A stretch of 64,000 nt of DNA, from contig NZ_JAGSYI010000004.1 of NCBI RefSeq assembly GCF_025685625.1, positions 124,001 to 188,000 on the forward strand. The letters are read 5' to 3'. A program made the position numbers and the translations under genes. The DNA comes from Acidicapsa acidisoli (lineage in GTDB: Bacteria; Acidobacteriota; Terriglobia; Terriglobales; Acidobacteriaceae). Below, piece after piece: positions 51,911-60,434 of this stretch (its first letter is position 1; each line of letters starts with the position of its first letter). Below the pieces are notes generated by a model that saw only the letters and a program-made list of their open reading frames with translations, ran no database searches and had not been told where the DNA came from.

Positions 51911-52510
51911 ATGTCACGCTATGCCGAGCCGATGGCCCGGCTCATCGAAGAACTGAAAAAGCTCCCCGGCGTGGGCACCAAAAGCGCCCAGCGCTTCGCC
52001 TTCCATGTCCTGCGTTCCAGCGACGAAGACGCCGCAGCCCTCGCCGACGCCGTCCGCGCCCTCAAAGCCAGCCTGCGCCTCTGCTCCATCTGCAACAACG
52101 TCACCGACGTCGACCCCTGCGCCTACTGCACCAGCCCGGTTCGCAATCAACGCCTCGTCTGCGTCGTCGAAGAGCCCACCAGCATCGCCTCCGTCGAGCG
52201 GACCCGCGGCTACCAGGGCGTCTACCATGTTCTCCACGGCACGCTCTCGCCCCTGCACGGCGTAGGCCCCGATCAGCTCAGGACGCACAATCTCCTCGCC
52301 CGTGTCGAGCGCGGCGAAATTGACGAAGTCATCCTCGCCACCAGCCCCACCCTCGAAGGCGAAGCTACCGCCAGTTGGCTGGCTTCAACTCTACGCAGCC
52401 ACTCCGTAAAAATCACCCGCATCGCCACCGGCGTTCCCGCAGGCAGCGATATCGAGTACGCCGACGAAGTCACCATGGCCCGCGCCATGGAAGGCCGCCG
52501 CGAACTCTAA
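51911..52510 (+). CDS. recR: Recombination protein RecR
   Basis: A 199-residue protein with an N-terminal helix-hairpin-helix (LPGVGTKSAQRFAFHVL), the zinc finger Cys58, Cys61, Cys70, Cys73, a Toprim domain (RLVCVVEEPTSIASVERT) and the closing Walker-like ATGVPAGSDIEYADEVTM. It works with RecFO to load RecA at gaps. The standard family length; last gene of the dnaX-ybaB-recR cluster. Confidence 0.96.
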   Translation: MSRYAEPMARLIEELKKLPGVGTKSAQRFAFHVLRSSDEDAAALADAVRALKASLRLCSICNNVTDVDPCAYCTSPVRNQRLVCVVEEPTSIASVERTRGYQGVYHVLHGTLSPLHGVGPDQLRTHNLLARVERGEIDEVILATSPTLEGEATASWLASTLRSHSVKITRIATGVPAGSDIEYADEVTMARAMEGRREL

Positions 52511-52579
52511 ATCGGGGATCAGGGGTCAGTCGCAGCCGCAACAAATTGTCGATGAACAGGAAGACGAGACTAGGGGCTG

Positions 52580-52951
52580 CTAAGCCCTCAGCTTCGCCAG
52601 CAAATCCTGCGGGTGCACCGGCTTGGCGAGAATCTCAAACTCATAGCCCTGCGCCCGCGCCTTTTCCAGCAGATCGGCAGTCGCCGCCTGCCCGGAAAAC
52701 AGCAGAATCTTGATCGACGGAAGGATAGCGCGAATCTTGATTGCGGCATCGATCCCGTTCAGGCCCGCCATAATCACGTCCGAAATCAGCATCTCCGGCT
52801 CGAATTCCGCAGCCATTTCCAATGCCTTTTCCCCGGTATAAGCGACCCGTGCGTAAAATCCGCTCTGATTCAATATCATTGCCAGCGTATCGGCAATAAC
52901 GCGTTCGTCGTCGGCAACCAGAACTCGCGGTTTGTGTGCGTTCTCGGGCAT
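52580..52951 (-). CDS. Stand-alone response regulator receiver
   Basis: A 123-residue receiver domain without an output domain: acidic pair Asp14-Asp15 (LVADDERV), phospho-acceptor Asp58 (LISDVIMAG), conserved Ser in LLFSGQA and Lys in ILAKPVHP. It may relay phosphate from a hybrid or orphan kinase, such as the five-PAS kinase far to the left, but nothing in the sequence proves the pairing. It converges with recR. Confidence 0.9.
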   Translation of the reverse strand: MPENAHKPRVLVADDERVIADTLAMILNQSGFYARVAYTGEKALEMAAEFEPEMLISDVIMAGLNGIDAAIKIRAILPSIKILLFSGQAATADLLEKARAQGYEFEILAKPVHPQDLLAKLRA

Positions 52952-53411
52952 AGTCTCCCATCGGCATGGTTCAAAATCATTCCGGCTCAAGCGTATTGGT
53001 GGTTTAGCAGCGTCTGGTGAATTGACGGGTGAACCGCCAATCAGGTTGCGCCCCGGCGAATCACCAGCCGACGCGGTCTAGCCCACGGCTTCCGGCGAAG
53101 CGCTGGTAAGTCGAAGACGTGCGCGCGCCGGAATGGTCTCCACTGACTCAAACTAATCGCAGAATAGCTCTAGAAGAATGATACCCTTTGGCGAGAGCCT
53201 GACCAAGAGCTTAACCAGAACATTATGTCGGTTTTCCCCGGTCAGTCTCTCCAGACACCTCCGTTTTTTCTTGGAATATTGCAAACTTCGTTTCTTGTTT
53301 CGTCTGGAAACGACGACCGTTCACGCCCCTGCAACCCACCTGCAATAGACTGATTACAAAGTCACATTTGCCAAGGGTCACCCGCTGGCAAAACACACTG
53401 GAGACTCGCCT
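52952..53411. other. Intergenic region between receiver and ABC operon
   Basis: 460 bases separating two divergent units. No gene is supported; an antisense 65-codon frame at 53223-53420 has no signature and overlaps the ABC start. No clear hairpin or promoter of high quality is seen. Confidence 0.45.
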
Positions 53412-54833
53412 GTGCCGCAAGCCGCCCCGCTAGACAATTCGAGTCCGGCTACGAACCCGGCCATTCCGGGCCCCGCCAGCCCGCAGCCGATCATCCGTGC
53501 CGAGCAGATCGAAAAGTACTACGCGCAGCCCAGCCAGAATCGCATCCAGGTCATCTCTCCAACCGACCTCTCCATCGTACCCGGCGAAATCCTCGCCCTG
53601 CTCGGTCCCTCAGGGTCAGGCAAATCCACCATGCTGCGCATGCTCACCGGTCTCTCCAAGCCCAGCGCAGGCCAGGTCTACTGGCATGAAAAACCAATCG
53701 CCGACGCCGAAATCAACGTGTCGATCGTGTTTCAGAGCTTCGCACTCTTCCCCTGGCTCACCGTCCTCGAAAACGTCGAAGCCCCGCTCCAGGCACGCGG
53801 CGTCGACCCCGAAACCCGCCGCGAGCGCAGCCTCCGGATGCTGGACACCGTCGGCCTCGACGGCTTCCAGGCCGCATTTCCCAAAGAGTTGTCGGGCGGC
53901 ATGCGCCAGCGCGTCGGTTTCGCCCGCGCCCTCGTCGTTGAGCCCGAAGTCCTCTTCATGGACGAGCCATTCTCCGCCCTCGATGTCCTCACCGCCGAAA
54001 ACCTGCGCTCCGAACTCCTCGAACTCTGGGCCAAGAAAACCATGCCCACCAAGGCCGTCTTCCTCGTCACCCACAACATCGAAGAAGCCGTCCTGCTAGC
54101 CGACCGCATCATCGTCCTCGGCCGCAACCCCGGCCACATCCGCACCGATTTCAAAGTCCAGATCGCCCATCCCCGCGACCGCAAATCCGAACCCTTCACC
54201 AACCTCGTCGACTACATCTACAAGGTCCTCACCCGTCCCGAGGTCGTCCCCGCCGCGCCGGACCAGACCACCGGCAAGCCCGTCCGCGACCAGCGCCAGA
54301 TGCACTACCAGATGCTCCCCCACGCTCGTCCCGGCGGCGTCGCCGGCCTGCTCGAATTCCTCATCGACAAGGGCGGCCGCGAAGACATCTACCGCCTTGC
54401 CGACGATCTCGCCTTCGAAATCGACGATCTGCTCCCCATCGTCGACGCCGCCCAGCTTCTCGGCTTCCTCACCATCGAGGAAGGCGACGCCGCCATTACC
54501 CCCACCGGCACGGCCTACGCCAACTCCGAAATCCTGCACCAGAAAGAGCTCTTCCGCGCAGCCGCGACAGAGAACGTCCTGCTCCTGCGCCAGATCCGCC
54601 GCGCCCTCGAAACAAAATCCGACCACACCGTCCCCGAAGAGTTCTTCCTCGACATGCTCGACGAACAGTTCAGCGCCGATGAAAGCCAGCGCCAGGTCGA
54701 GACCGCCGTCAACTGGGGCCGCTACGCCGAACTCTTCGACTTCGACGCCTCGCGCCGCCGATTCATCCTGCCCGAAGCCCGCGACGAAGCAGAATTTGAA
54801 GAAGAGGTTCCCACCGGCGAGGACGCGGAATGA
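53412..54833 (+). CDS. ABC anion transporter ATPase with AAA-associated C-terminal domain
   Basis: A 473-residue ATPase of the nitrate/sulfonate/taurine type. Walker A GPSGSGKS (65-72), Q-loop VFQSF, signature LSGGMRQRVGF and Walker B LFMDEP (181-186) are all present. From about residue 300 a second domain follows (HYQMLPHARPGGVAGLLEFLID through the HxxELFRAAATENVLLLRQI segment), the AAA-associated domain found in a subset of these ATPases. The start is GTG. The permease gene overlaps by four bases. Confidence 0.92.
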   Translation: MPQAAPLDNSSPATNPAIPGPASPQPIIRAEQIEKYYAQPSQNRIQVISPTDLSIVPGEILALLGPSGSGKSTMLRMLTGLSKPSAGQVYWHEKPIADAEINVSIVFQSFALFPWLTVLENVEAPLQARGVDPETRRERSLRMLDTVGLDGFQAAFPKELSGGMRQRVGFARALVVEPEVLFMDEPFSALDVLTAENLRSELLELWAKKTMPTKAVFLVTHNIEEAVLLADRIIVLGRNPGHIRTDFKVQIAHPRDRKSEPFTNLVDYIYKVLTRPEVVPAAPDQTTGKPVRDQRQMHYQMLPHARPGGVAGLLEFLIDKGGREDIYRLADDLAFEIDDLLPIVDAAQLLGFLTIEEGDAAITPTGTAYANSEILHQKELFRAAATENVLLLRQIRRALETKSDHTVPEEFFLDMLDEQFSADESQRQVETAVNWGRYAELFDFDASRRRFILPEARDEAEFEEEVPTGEDAE

Positions 54834-56599
54834 ACCTTCCCAATCCCTTTCAAAGCCCGCTCCAGCACCCCTTCGCGCGTTCCCTCGTCACTGTGCGAAG
54901 CTGGCCCTTCGTCATCGACCTCGGACTCGCAGCCTGCGGCCTGGCCATCTTCTTCGCCATCGTCCACACCTGCCAGTACTGGCTGGGAACCCCCATCCCC
55001 GTCGTTCCCATCTCGCACTCCATCCGTGCCCTGCCCGTCTACGCCTTCTACTCCATCGTGCGCATCGGCGTCGCCTACCTGCTCAGCCTGACCTTCGCCA
55101 TCACCTACGGCTACACCGCCGCCTATAACCCTCGCGTCGAAGCCTGGATGGTCGCAACCCTCGACATCCTCCAATCCATCCCTGTTCTCAGCTTCCTGCC
55201 GCCCGTCGTACTGGCCATGGTAGCCCTCGTTCCCGGCCACCAGATGGGCATCGAATTGGGCGTAATCCTGCTCATCTTCACCGGCCAGGTCTGGAACCTC
55301 GCCTTCAGCTTCTATTCCTCGCTCAAGAGCATCCCGAAGGAGATGCTCGAAGCCTCTCGCATCTACCGCTACTCCGCGTGGCAGCGCTTCTGGCAGCTGG
55401 AAATGCCCTACGCCGCCATCGGCCTCGTCTGGAACTCCATCGTCTCCGTCGCCGGCGGCTGGTTCGCTCTCATTGCCTGCGAAATGTTCACCATGGGCGA
55501 CCGCAACTTCCAGCTCCCCGGCCTCGGCAGCTATCTGCAAACCGCCACCAACTCCGGCGACGTCCGCGCCCTGCTCGCTGGAATCGCCGTCGTTATCCTG
55601 ATCGTCGTAGCCACCGACCAGGTCGTCTGGCGTCCGCTCATCGCCTGGAGCGACAAATTCAAATTCGAACAAGTCGAGTCCGCCGACCGCGTCACCTCGC
55701 CAATTCTGACGCTGTTGCAGCGCTCTACAGTCCTCAGCAACGTCCCTGGCCGCATCTGGACCAGCCTCGAAGAGCCCATCTACCGCCGCATGGCCCGCAC
55801 CAAAACCTGCCGCATCGTCCAGCCCCTCGACGACGACCAGAAGAAATCGAAGAACTCCGCCGGCCTCTGGGCCCTGGCATTCGTCGCAGTCTGCCTCGTC
55901 TCCTGGGGAGCCGTGCACGCAGTCATCATGCTCCGCGAGGTCACCTGGCCAGACTTCCGCCTGCTCCTCGAAGGCGCGGCAGCCACCTTCCTCCGCGTCA
56001 ACGCCGCCCTGCTCATCTCCGCCCTCTGGACCATCCCCGTAGGCGTCGCCATCGGCTTCAATCCCAACCTCGCCCGCATCGTCCAGCCCGTAGCCCAGGT
56101 ATTGGCCTCCGTTCCGGCCACAGCATTCTTCCCCATACTGCTCATCGGACTCGTCAGGATCGGCGGCGGCCTCGGCATCGGATCGGTTGCGTTAATGCTC
56201 CTCGGCACCCAGTGGTACATCCTCTTCAACGTCATCGCCGGAGCCATGTCCATCCCCTCCGACCTGCGCGAAGCCGCCTCGCTCTACAAATTCACCCGCT
56301 GGCAGCGTTGGACCACCCTGATCCTACCCGGCATCTTCCCCTACCTCATCACCGGCATGGTCACAGCCTCCGGCGGCGCATGGAACGCCTCCGTCTTCGC
56401 CGAGTACTCCAAGCTCAACGACCGTACCCTCTCCACCATCGGCCTTGGCGCACAAATCGACGCCGCCACCGACGCCGGCCGTTTCCCAATCCTGCTCCTG
56501 GCCACAATCCTCATCTCGCTAATGGTAGTCAGCATGAACCGCCTAGTCTGGCGCCGCCTCTACCGCCTGGCCGAAACCAAATACAAACTGCTGGCGTAG
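54830..56599 (+). CDS. ABC anion transporter permease, two permease domains fused
   Basis: A 589-residue permease with two BPD_transp_1 domains in one chain. The first (about 80-265) and second (about 375-580) each contain the EAA-type loop (EASRIYRYSAWQRFWQLEMPYAAIG and EAASLYKFTRWQRWTTLILPGIFPYL). COG4986-like duplicated anion permeases have this layout. With the ATPase it forms a complete translocator except for the binding protein, which is absent here. Substrate unknown (nitrate, sulfonate, bicarbonate or other anion). Confidence 0.92.
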   Translation: MNLPNPFQSPLQHPFARSLVTVRSWPFVIDLGLAACGLAIFFAIVHTCQYWLGTPIPVVPISHSIRALPVYAFYSIVRIGVAYLLSLTFAITYGYTAAYNPRVEAWMVATLDILQSIPVLSFLPPVVLAMVALVPGHQMGIELGVILLIFTGQVWNLAFSFYSSLKSIPKEMLEASRIYRYSAWQRFWQLEMPYAAIGLVWNSIVSVAGGWFALIACEMFTMGDRNFQLPGLGSYLQTATNSGDVRALLAGIAVVILIVVATDQVVWRPLIAWSDKFKFEQVESADRVTSPILTLLQRSTVLSNVPGRIWTSLEEPIYRRMARTKTCRIVQPLDDDQKKSKNSAGLWALAFVAVCLVSWGAVHAVIMLREVTWPDFRLLLEGAAATFLRVNAALLISALWTIPVGVAIGFNPNLARIVQPVAQVLASVPATAFFPILLIGLVRIGGGLGIGSVALMLLGTQWYILFNVIAGAMSIPSDLREAASLYKFTRWQRWTTLILPGIFPYLITGMVTASGGAWNASVFAEYSKLNDRTLSTIGLGAQIDAATDAGRFPILLLATILISLMVVSMNRLVWRRLYRLAETKYKLLA

Positions 56600-56614
56600 A
56601 GCATAGTAGGACGA

Positions 56615-57172
56615 TCAAAGAGGAAGATGTTTGTTTGTAGAGGCTTCATCTTTAACTATTTTCATTGGGAGTGCGTCCATATTTTTCAAAGCTTGAAGGA
56701 TGTCCCGCGTTAACGATCGAGTCTCCATTTCAATTTCGTCGAATCGCCCATGAATATCCGGTCGATATACATCGTCGCGGATAGATGTTTCTTGGAGGTC
56801 ATAGCCGAGAACCTTGCTCATCTCAAAAAGCAGCTTTCCATATTTTTCGATATGTCTACGAGTCTGCTCTGCCTCGGCGATACCAGCGGCCTTGTAATCA
56901 AACTTATAGTGACCGAACAACTCTTTCCAGGCAGCCACTACAGCCCGTTCTCCATGAAACTCAATTTCAATCATATTGAGGGCATCAACGCGGGTCACCC
57001 ACACCGGACGAGCCCGATTAGCCCAAAGTGTCTTAAAAACTGTTTCACGACGGAGTCGTTGCGCACGTTTGTCGTCGCCGATTCGCTGAACCCAAAGAGC
57101 TCCAATCGGTGCCCCTAGGATCGCAAGTACAGTTATTGCAGAGGTCATCCGTAACGCCGTCGTGTCGCTCAT
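56615..57172 (-). CDS. Hypothetical protein with N-terminal membrane helix
   Basis: A 185-residue protein: an N-terminal helix (ITVLAILGAPIGALWVQ), then a soluble helical region (RRETVFKTLWANRARPVWVTRVDALNMIEIEFHGERAVVAAWKELFGHY). The arrangement resembles DUF6680-type proteins, but I am not sure of that match. Lower GC than the neighbours (the region runs from AT-rich 56.6 to 57.2 kb), so horizontal transfer is possible. Function unknown. Confidence 0.6.
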   Translation of the reverse strand: MSDTTALRMTSAITVLAILGAPIGALWVQRIGDDKRAQRLRRETVFKTLWANRARPVWVTRVDALNMIEIEFHGERAVVAAWKELFGHYKFDYKAAGIAEAEQTRRHIEKYGKLLFEMSKVLGYDLQETSIRDDVYRPDIHGRFDEIEMETRSLTRDILQALKNMDALPMKIVKDEASTNKHLPL

Positions 57173-57368
57173 ATAGTTGATCGTAGAATACCGACTGAAA
57201 TTTGCAGCTGCAACTGTTTATCGGTGAAGTGTTGCCCCTCTTAGTCCGCGTCAACGCAAAATGCGAGTATTATCCTTCTACCTATTTGCGAAAACGGGAT
57301 CAACACAGGCACGAACGCGCATTCGTTGATTACACAAAATAGTTGTTGAGATTCTGACAACCCATGGC

Positions 57369-57381
57369 GGGTGGCCCACCC
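57369..57381. repeat. GGGTGGCCCACCC palindrome
   Basis: A perfect 13-base palindrome with a central C, 40 bases before the larger hairpin element. Confidence 0.5.
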
Positions 57382-57420
57382 ATCCATCCCCCAAGCCTGA
57401 ATCACCACAAATCGGGGTGC

Positions 57421-57453
57421 CCCATCCTTTCGCGCACTTTGTGAAAGGGTGGG
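57421..57453. repeat. Hairpin repeat CCCATCCTTTC...GAAAGGGTGGG
   Basis: CCCATCCTTTCGC and GTGAAAGGGTGGG pair across a GCACTTT loop with one G-T pair. Elements of this look occur as dispersed hairpins in acidobacterial intergenic DNA; only one copy is in this window. Confidence 0.6.
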
Positions 57454-57518
57454 AACCACAAATGCCCGCAGCGGATAGCCACATGGTTGGATTCCCATGA
57501 CACTTCTGATACAAGAAG

Positions 57519-57920
57519 ATGAACATGCTTGATCATATTTTCTTGACAGTAAGCGACATAGAGCGTTCGATCGCCTTCTATACAGCGGCTCTCGCTCCTC
57601 TCGGCATCAGCCATCTGTATGACTATGACGGCAGGAACGGGCCTCCAGGCCATCCCGACCTGATCGGATTCGGAGCAGACAACCGCATCTTCTTCTGGTT
57701 ACGCAAAGGCGTCGCGGACAGCCGCGCCGCTCACATAGGTTTCATTGCCGGCAGCCGCGAACAGGTAGACGCCGCTTATGATGCCGCGATCGCAGCCGGA
57801 GCCAGGGACAACGGCCCTCCAGCAATCCGAAACTACTACGATCCGCGCTATTACGCCGCCAACGTCCTCGATCTCGACGGCTACAGCCTCGAATTTGTCT
57901 ACAAAAGCTGGCAACACTGA
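57519..57920 (+). CDS. VOC family (glyoxalase/bleomycin-resistance-like) protein
   Basis: A 133-residue protein with the VOC fold: MLDHIFLTVSDIERSIAFYTAALAPLGI at the start, HIGFIAGSREQVDAAYDAAIAAGARDNGPP in the middle and YYAANVLDLDGYSLEFVYK at the end. His5, His in HIGF and Glu in LEFV could be metal ligands. Substrate unknown. Different subfamily from the PhnB-like gene at 26977. Monocistronic. Confidence 0.9.
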   Translation: MNMLDHIFLTVSDIERSIAFYTAALAPLGISHLYDYDGRNGPPGHPDLIGFGADNRIFFWLRKGVADSRAAHIGFIAGSREQVDAAYDAAIAAGARDNGPPAIRNYYDPRYYAANVLDLDGYSLEFVYKSWQH

Positions 57921-58043
57921 TCCGAAAATTCGCGCCCTGTTCGCACAACCTATGTCCAAATAAAAATGCCCCGGGGAACAAATCCCCATCCCCCGCCGTA
58001 CCCACCTGTGCAGCCCTTCCCGCTCAATCCGAAGGAGACAACC

Positions 58044-58883
58044 ATGCGCAGCTTCGCCCCCGCACTCGGATGTGCTCTAACCCTCACCCTCCTCGCCGCC
58101 ATCCCGCTCCACGCCCAGTCCTTCACCACCGCTCCCTGCAACGGAGACGAAGGCAACACCCACAACAACAGCTTCTTCGGTGGCAAAGATAGGGCCTGCG
58201 AGCTCCGCCGCACCACCCTGCCCCTGGTAAACGGCCAGATCACCGTCTCCGGCAAAAACGGCGGCATTGAGGTCATCGGCGAAGACCGCCAGAACATTGC
58301 CCTCGAAGCCCGCGTAGTCGCCCAGGAGTCAAGCAGCGAGCGAGCCGAATCCCTGCTGAAGGAAATCAAGATCCTAACCGACGGGTCCATCCGCGCCGAA
58401 GGCCCCTCGTTTTCCGGCCCGTTTTTCGGATTGCTCGGTAATAGCTGGTACGTAAACTTCCGCTTGCACGTCCCACGCCATCTCGCCGCCCAGCTCCATT
58501 CCGAAAACGGCGGCATCGACATCTCCAATATCGATGGAGAGATTTCCGCCAACACCACCAACGGAGGCCTCACCCTCCGCGATCTTGGCGGCAAAGTTCA
58601 CGCCACCACCGTCAATGGCGGCCTCAAAGTCGTCCTCAACGGCACACAGTGGCGTGGAGAAGGACTCTTCGCCAAATCCACCAACGGCGGCGTCACCGTG
58701 AAAGCTCCTGACGACTATTCCGCCCACCTAATCGCAGCCACCGTCAACGGAGGCGTCTCCGTCGCCTTCCCCATCAAAATCCAGGGTTCCATCCGCAATC
58801 ACATCGACACGCAAATCGGCCAGGGTGGCCCAACCATTCAGGTAGAAACAACCAATGGCGGCGTCTCTATCAATCGCGATTAG
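58044..58883 (+). CDS. Exported DUF4097 beta-solenoid adhesin-like protein
   Basis: A 279-residue secreted protein with signal peptide (MRSFAPALGCALTLTLLAAIPLHAQS). The mature part contains the repeating DUF4097 pattern: short beta turns with NGGI/NGGV motifs (SENGGIDISN, TTNGGLTL, TVNGGLKV, STNGGVTV, TVNGGVSV, TTNGGVSI), spaced about 20-25 residues. It is likely a right-handed beta-helix in the periplasm or on the surface. GAAGGAG precedes the ATG. A LuxR-type regulator and a DUF4199 protein follow in the same direction. Confidence 0.88.
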   Translation: MRSFAPALGCALTLTLLAAIPLHAQSFTTAPCNGDEGNTHNNSFFGGKDRACELRRTTLPLVNGQITVSGKNGGIEVIGEDRQNIALEARVVAQESSSERAESLLKEIKILTDGSIRAEGPSFSGPFFGLLGNSWYVNFRLHVPRHLAAQLHSENGGIDISNIDGEISANTTNGGLTLRDLGGKVHATTVNGGLKVVLNGTQWRGEGLFAKSTNGGVTVKAPDDYSAHLIAATVNGGVSVAFPIKIQGSIRNHIDTQIGQGGPTIQVETTNGGVSINRD

Positions 58884-58893
58884 CGATCACGGG

Positions 58894-58911
58894 CCTGCCC
58901 GATCAGGCAGG
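58894..58911 (+). terminator. Hairpin after DUF4097 gene
   Basis: CCTGCC and GGCAGG form a 6-base stem over a six-base loop 11 bases after the stop. No T-run. Weak candidate. Confidence 0.35.
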
Positions 58912-59039
58912 AATCTCGCAGTCCAAATCCATTGCACTTGGAGTTGGAATCTGCCGTCCATAGCCCGGCCTCTCAATTTTGAGAACCGCAACGGCAACCC
59001 TCCAGTAAGATAATTGCCAGCACAGTCGTTGCGAAACCC

Positions 59040-59495
59040 ATGAAGCGCCACGTCCTCATCTACGGCATCCTCGGTGGAATCCTCGTCACCCTCCTGCAAT
59101 GGAGCCAGTACCACTTCCTGGTCATCGAGCATGCCGAAGCTCTCTACGTCGCACTCATCGCAGCCATCTTCGCCGCTCTCGGAATCTGGCTCGGAATCAA
59201 GCTCAAAGGCACGCGCCAAAAGGTCCTCATCAGAGAGATCCCCATCCCTGCACCGGTCCAACCAACCCCCTTCGTCCCCGACGAAAGCAAACGCAAAGAC
59301 CTCGACATCACCCGTCGCGAACTCGAAATCCTGGAACTCATCGCCCAGGGTCTGAGCAACCGCGAAATCGCCGGCAAGCTCTTCGTCAGCGAAAACACCG
59401 TCAAAACCCACTGCAGCCGTGCCTTCGACAAGCTCGGAGCCGCCCGCCGCACCCAGGCCGTCCAGCGCAGCAAAGAACTGGGCCTCCTCCCCTGA
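59040..59495 (+). CDS. Membrane-tethered LuxR-type regulator
   Basis: A 151-residue protein with two N-terminal membrane helices (about 5-22 and 33-53) and a C-terminal LuxR helix-turn-helix (ITRRELEILELIAQGLSNREIAGKLFVSENTVKTHCSRAFDKLGA). It lacks a receiver domain, so it senses membrane or periplasmic state directly. Its first 55 residues resemble the first half of the DUF4199 protein encoded 133 bases downstream. Divergent uses unknown; target genes may be the neighbours. Confidence 0.88.
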   Translation: MKRHVLIYGILGGILVTLLQWSQYHFLVIEHAEALYVALIAAIFAALGIWLGIKLKGTRQKVLIREIPIPAPVQPTPFVPDESKRKDLDITRRELEILELIAQGLSNREIAGKLFVSENTVKTHCSRAFDKLGAARRTQAVQRSKELGLLP

Positions 59496-59627
59496 CCCGA
59501 TCACCGACCGCGTCACACGAAAGCACGATTTCGCTCCATTCCCGCAAAATCATCCGAAAGGATGACGACATCCGGCCCCGTTGCACCGCATCGTGACTCC
59601 ATCCTCACTCGCATTCAGGAGCCTCAC

Positions 59628-60179
59628 ATGAAGAAAACCGTCCTCACCTTCGGCCTCATCGCCGGCGTCATGATCTCCGTCCTTATGGACAGCTCGCTTC
59701 TCTTCGCCGACAAGATCGGCTCCGGCCACAGCATGATTCTCGGCTACACCATCATGGTGGCGTCGTTCCTGATGATCTACTTCGGCATCCGCAGCTACCG
59801 CGACAACACCCTCGCCGGTCAAATCTCCTTCGGCCGCGCCTTCTCCTGCGGCATTCTGATCACCCTCATCACCACCGTCTGCTACGTCGCCACGTGGGAA
59901 GTCCTCTACTTCAACTTCATGCCCCACTTCATGGACAGCTACTTCGCTGCCCAGATTCACAAAGTCCAGTCCTCCGGACTCGACCCCGCCACCACCGCAG
60001 CGCAGGTCGCCGCCATCCAGCACTCGCAGCAGCTCTACCAGAACCCCTTCGTCAACATGGCCTACACCTTCATAGAGCCCCTGCCCGTCGGCATCCTGAT
60101 CACCCTGCTCTCCGCAGCAATCCTCAGAAAAAAGTCGCAACCACATCCAACCCAAGCCCCAATCCCAGCCTCCGAATGA
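59628..60179 (+). CDS. DUF4199 family membrane protein
   Basis: A 183-residue protein with four membrane helices: MKKTVLTFGLIAGVMISVLM, ILGYTIMVASFLMIYFGIRSY, FGRAFSCGILITLITTVCYVATWEVLY, and the last near PLPVGILITLLSAAIL. The long loop before the last helix (SSGLDPATTAAQVAAIQHSQQLYQ) is periplasmic or cytoplasmic. The family is widespread and uncharacterised. The ATG at 59628 is the natural start; the frame extends back to 59562. Confidence 0.88.
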   Translation: MKKTVLTFGLIAGVMISVLMDSSLLFADKIGSGHSMILGYTIMVASFLMIYFGIRSYRDNTLAGQISFGRAFSCGILITLITTVCYVATWEVLYFNFMPHFMDSYFAAQIHKVQSSGLDPATTAAQVAAIQHSQQLYQNPFVNMAYTFIEPLPVGILITLLSAAILRKKSQPHPTQAPIPASE

Positions 60180-60209
60180 ACCCGTCCCACACACCATGCA
60201 AAAGGGTGC

Positions 60210-60250
60210 GCCACCCTTGCCGGCCGCTTGTTTTTCCGGCTAGGGTGGGC
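60210..60250. repeat. Palindromic intergenic repeat (CACCCTTGCC type)
   Basis: GCCACCCTTGCCGG and CCGGCTAGGGTGGGC pair across CCGCTTGTTTTT. It shares block order with 40791-40829 and lies between convergent genes. Confidence 0.65.
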
Positions 60251-60434
60251 GATCACTCCATAATTGCTAACTTAAGAATAAGAATTAGTTTCGGTTTGTC
60301 GGTTATTCGACAGGAGCTTGACTTCAGAGCATGATGTCGCGGCCAATCTCCGGTGATTCAGGCGGAATGCGCCAGCGCCAAGAAGATCGCTCACGTTAAA
60401 GACAGGTCGAATTGTCCCTTAACCGACCAGCAGA

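Larger units (their letters stand above)
57173..57518. other. Intergenic region with hairpin repeats
   Basis: 346 bases between the divergent hypothetical and VOC genes. It contains the GGGTGGCCCACCC palindrome (57369-57381) and the CCCATCCTTTC hairpin (57421-57453). No gene is supported; open frames on the minus strand here are low-complexity shadows. Confidence 0.5.

Noticed and set aside
53223-53420. Minus-strand 65-codon frame before the ABC operon
   Set aside because: No ribosome site or family match and it overlaps the ABC start.
54722-55918. Minus-strand 398-codon frame opposite the ABC operon
   Set aside because: Antisense shadow with Asp/Gly-rich composition and no recognisable fold.
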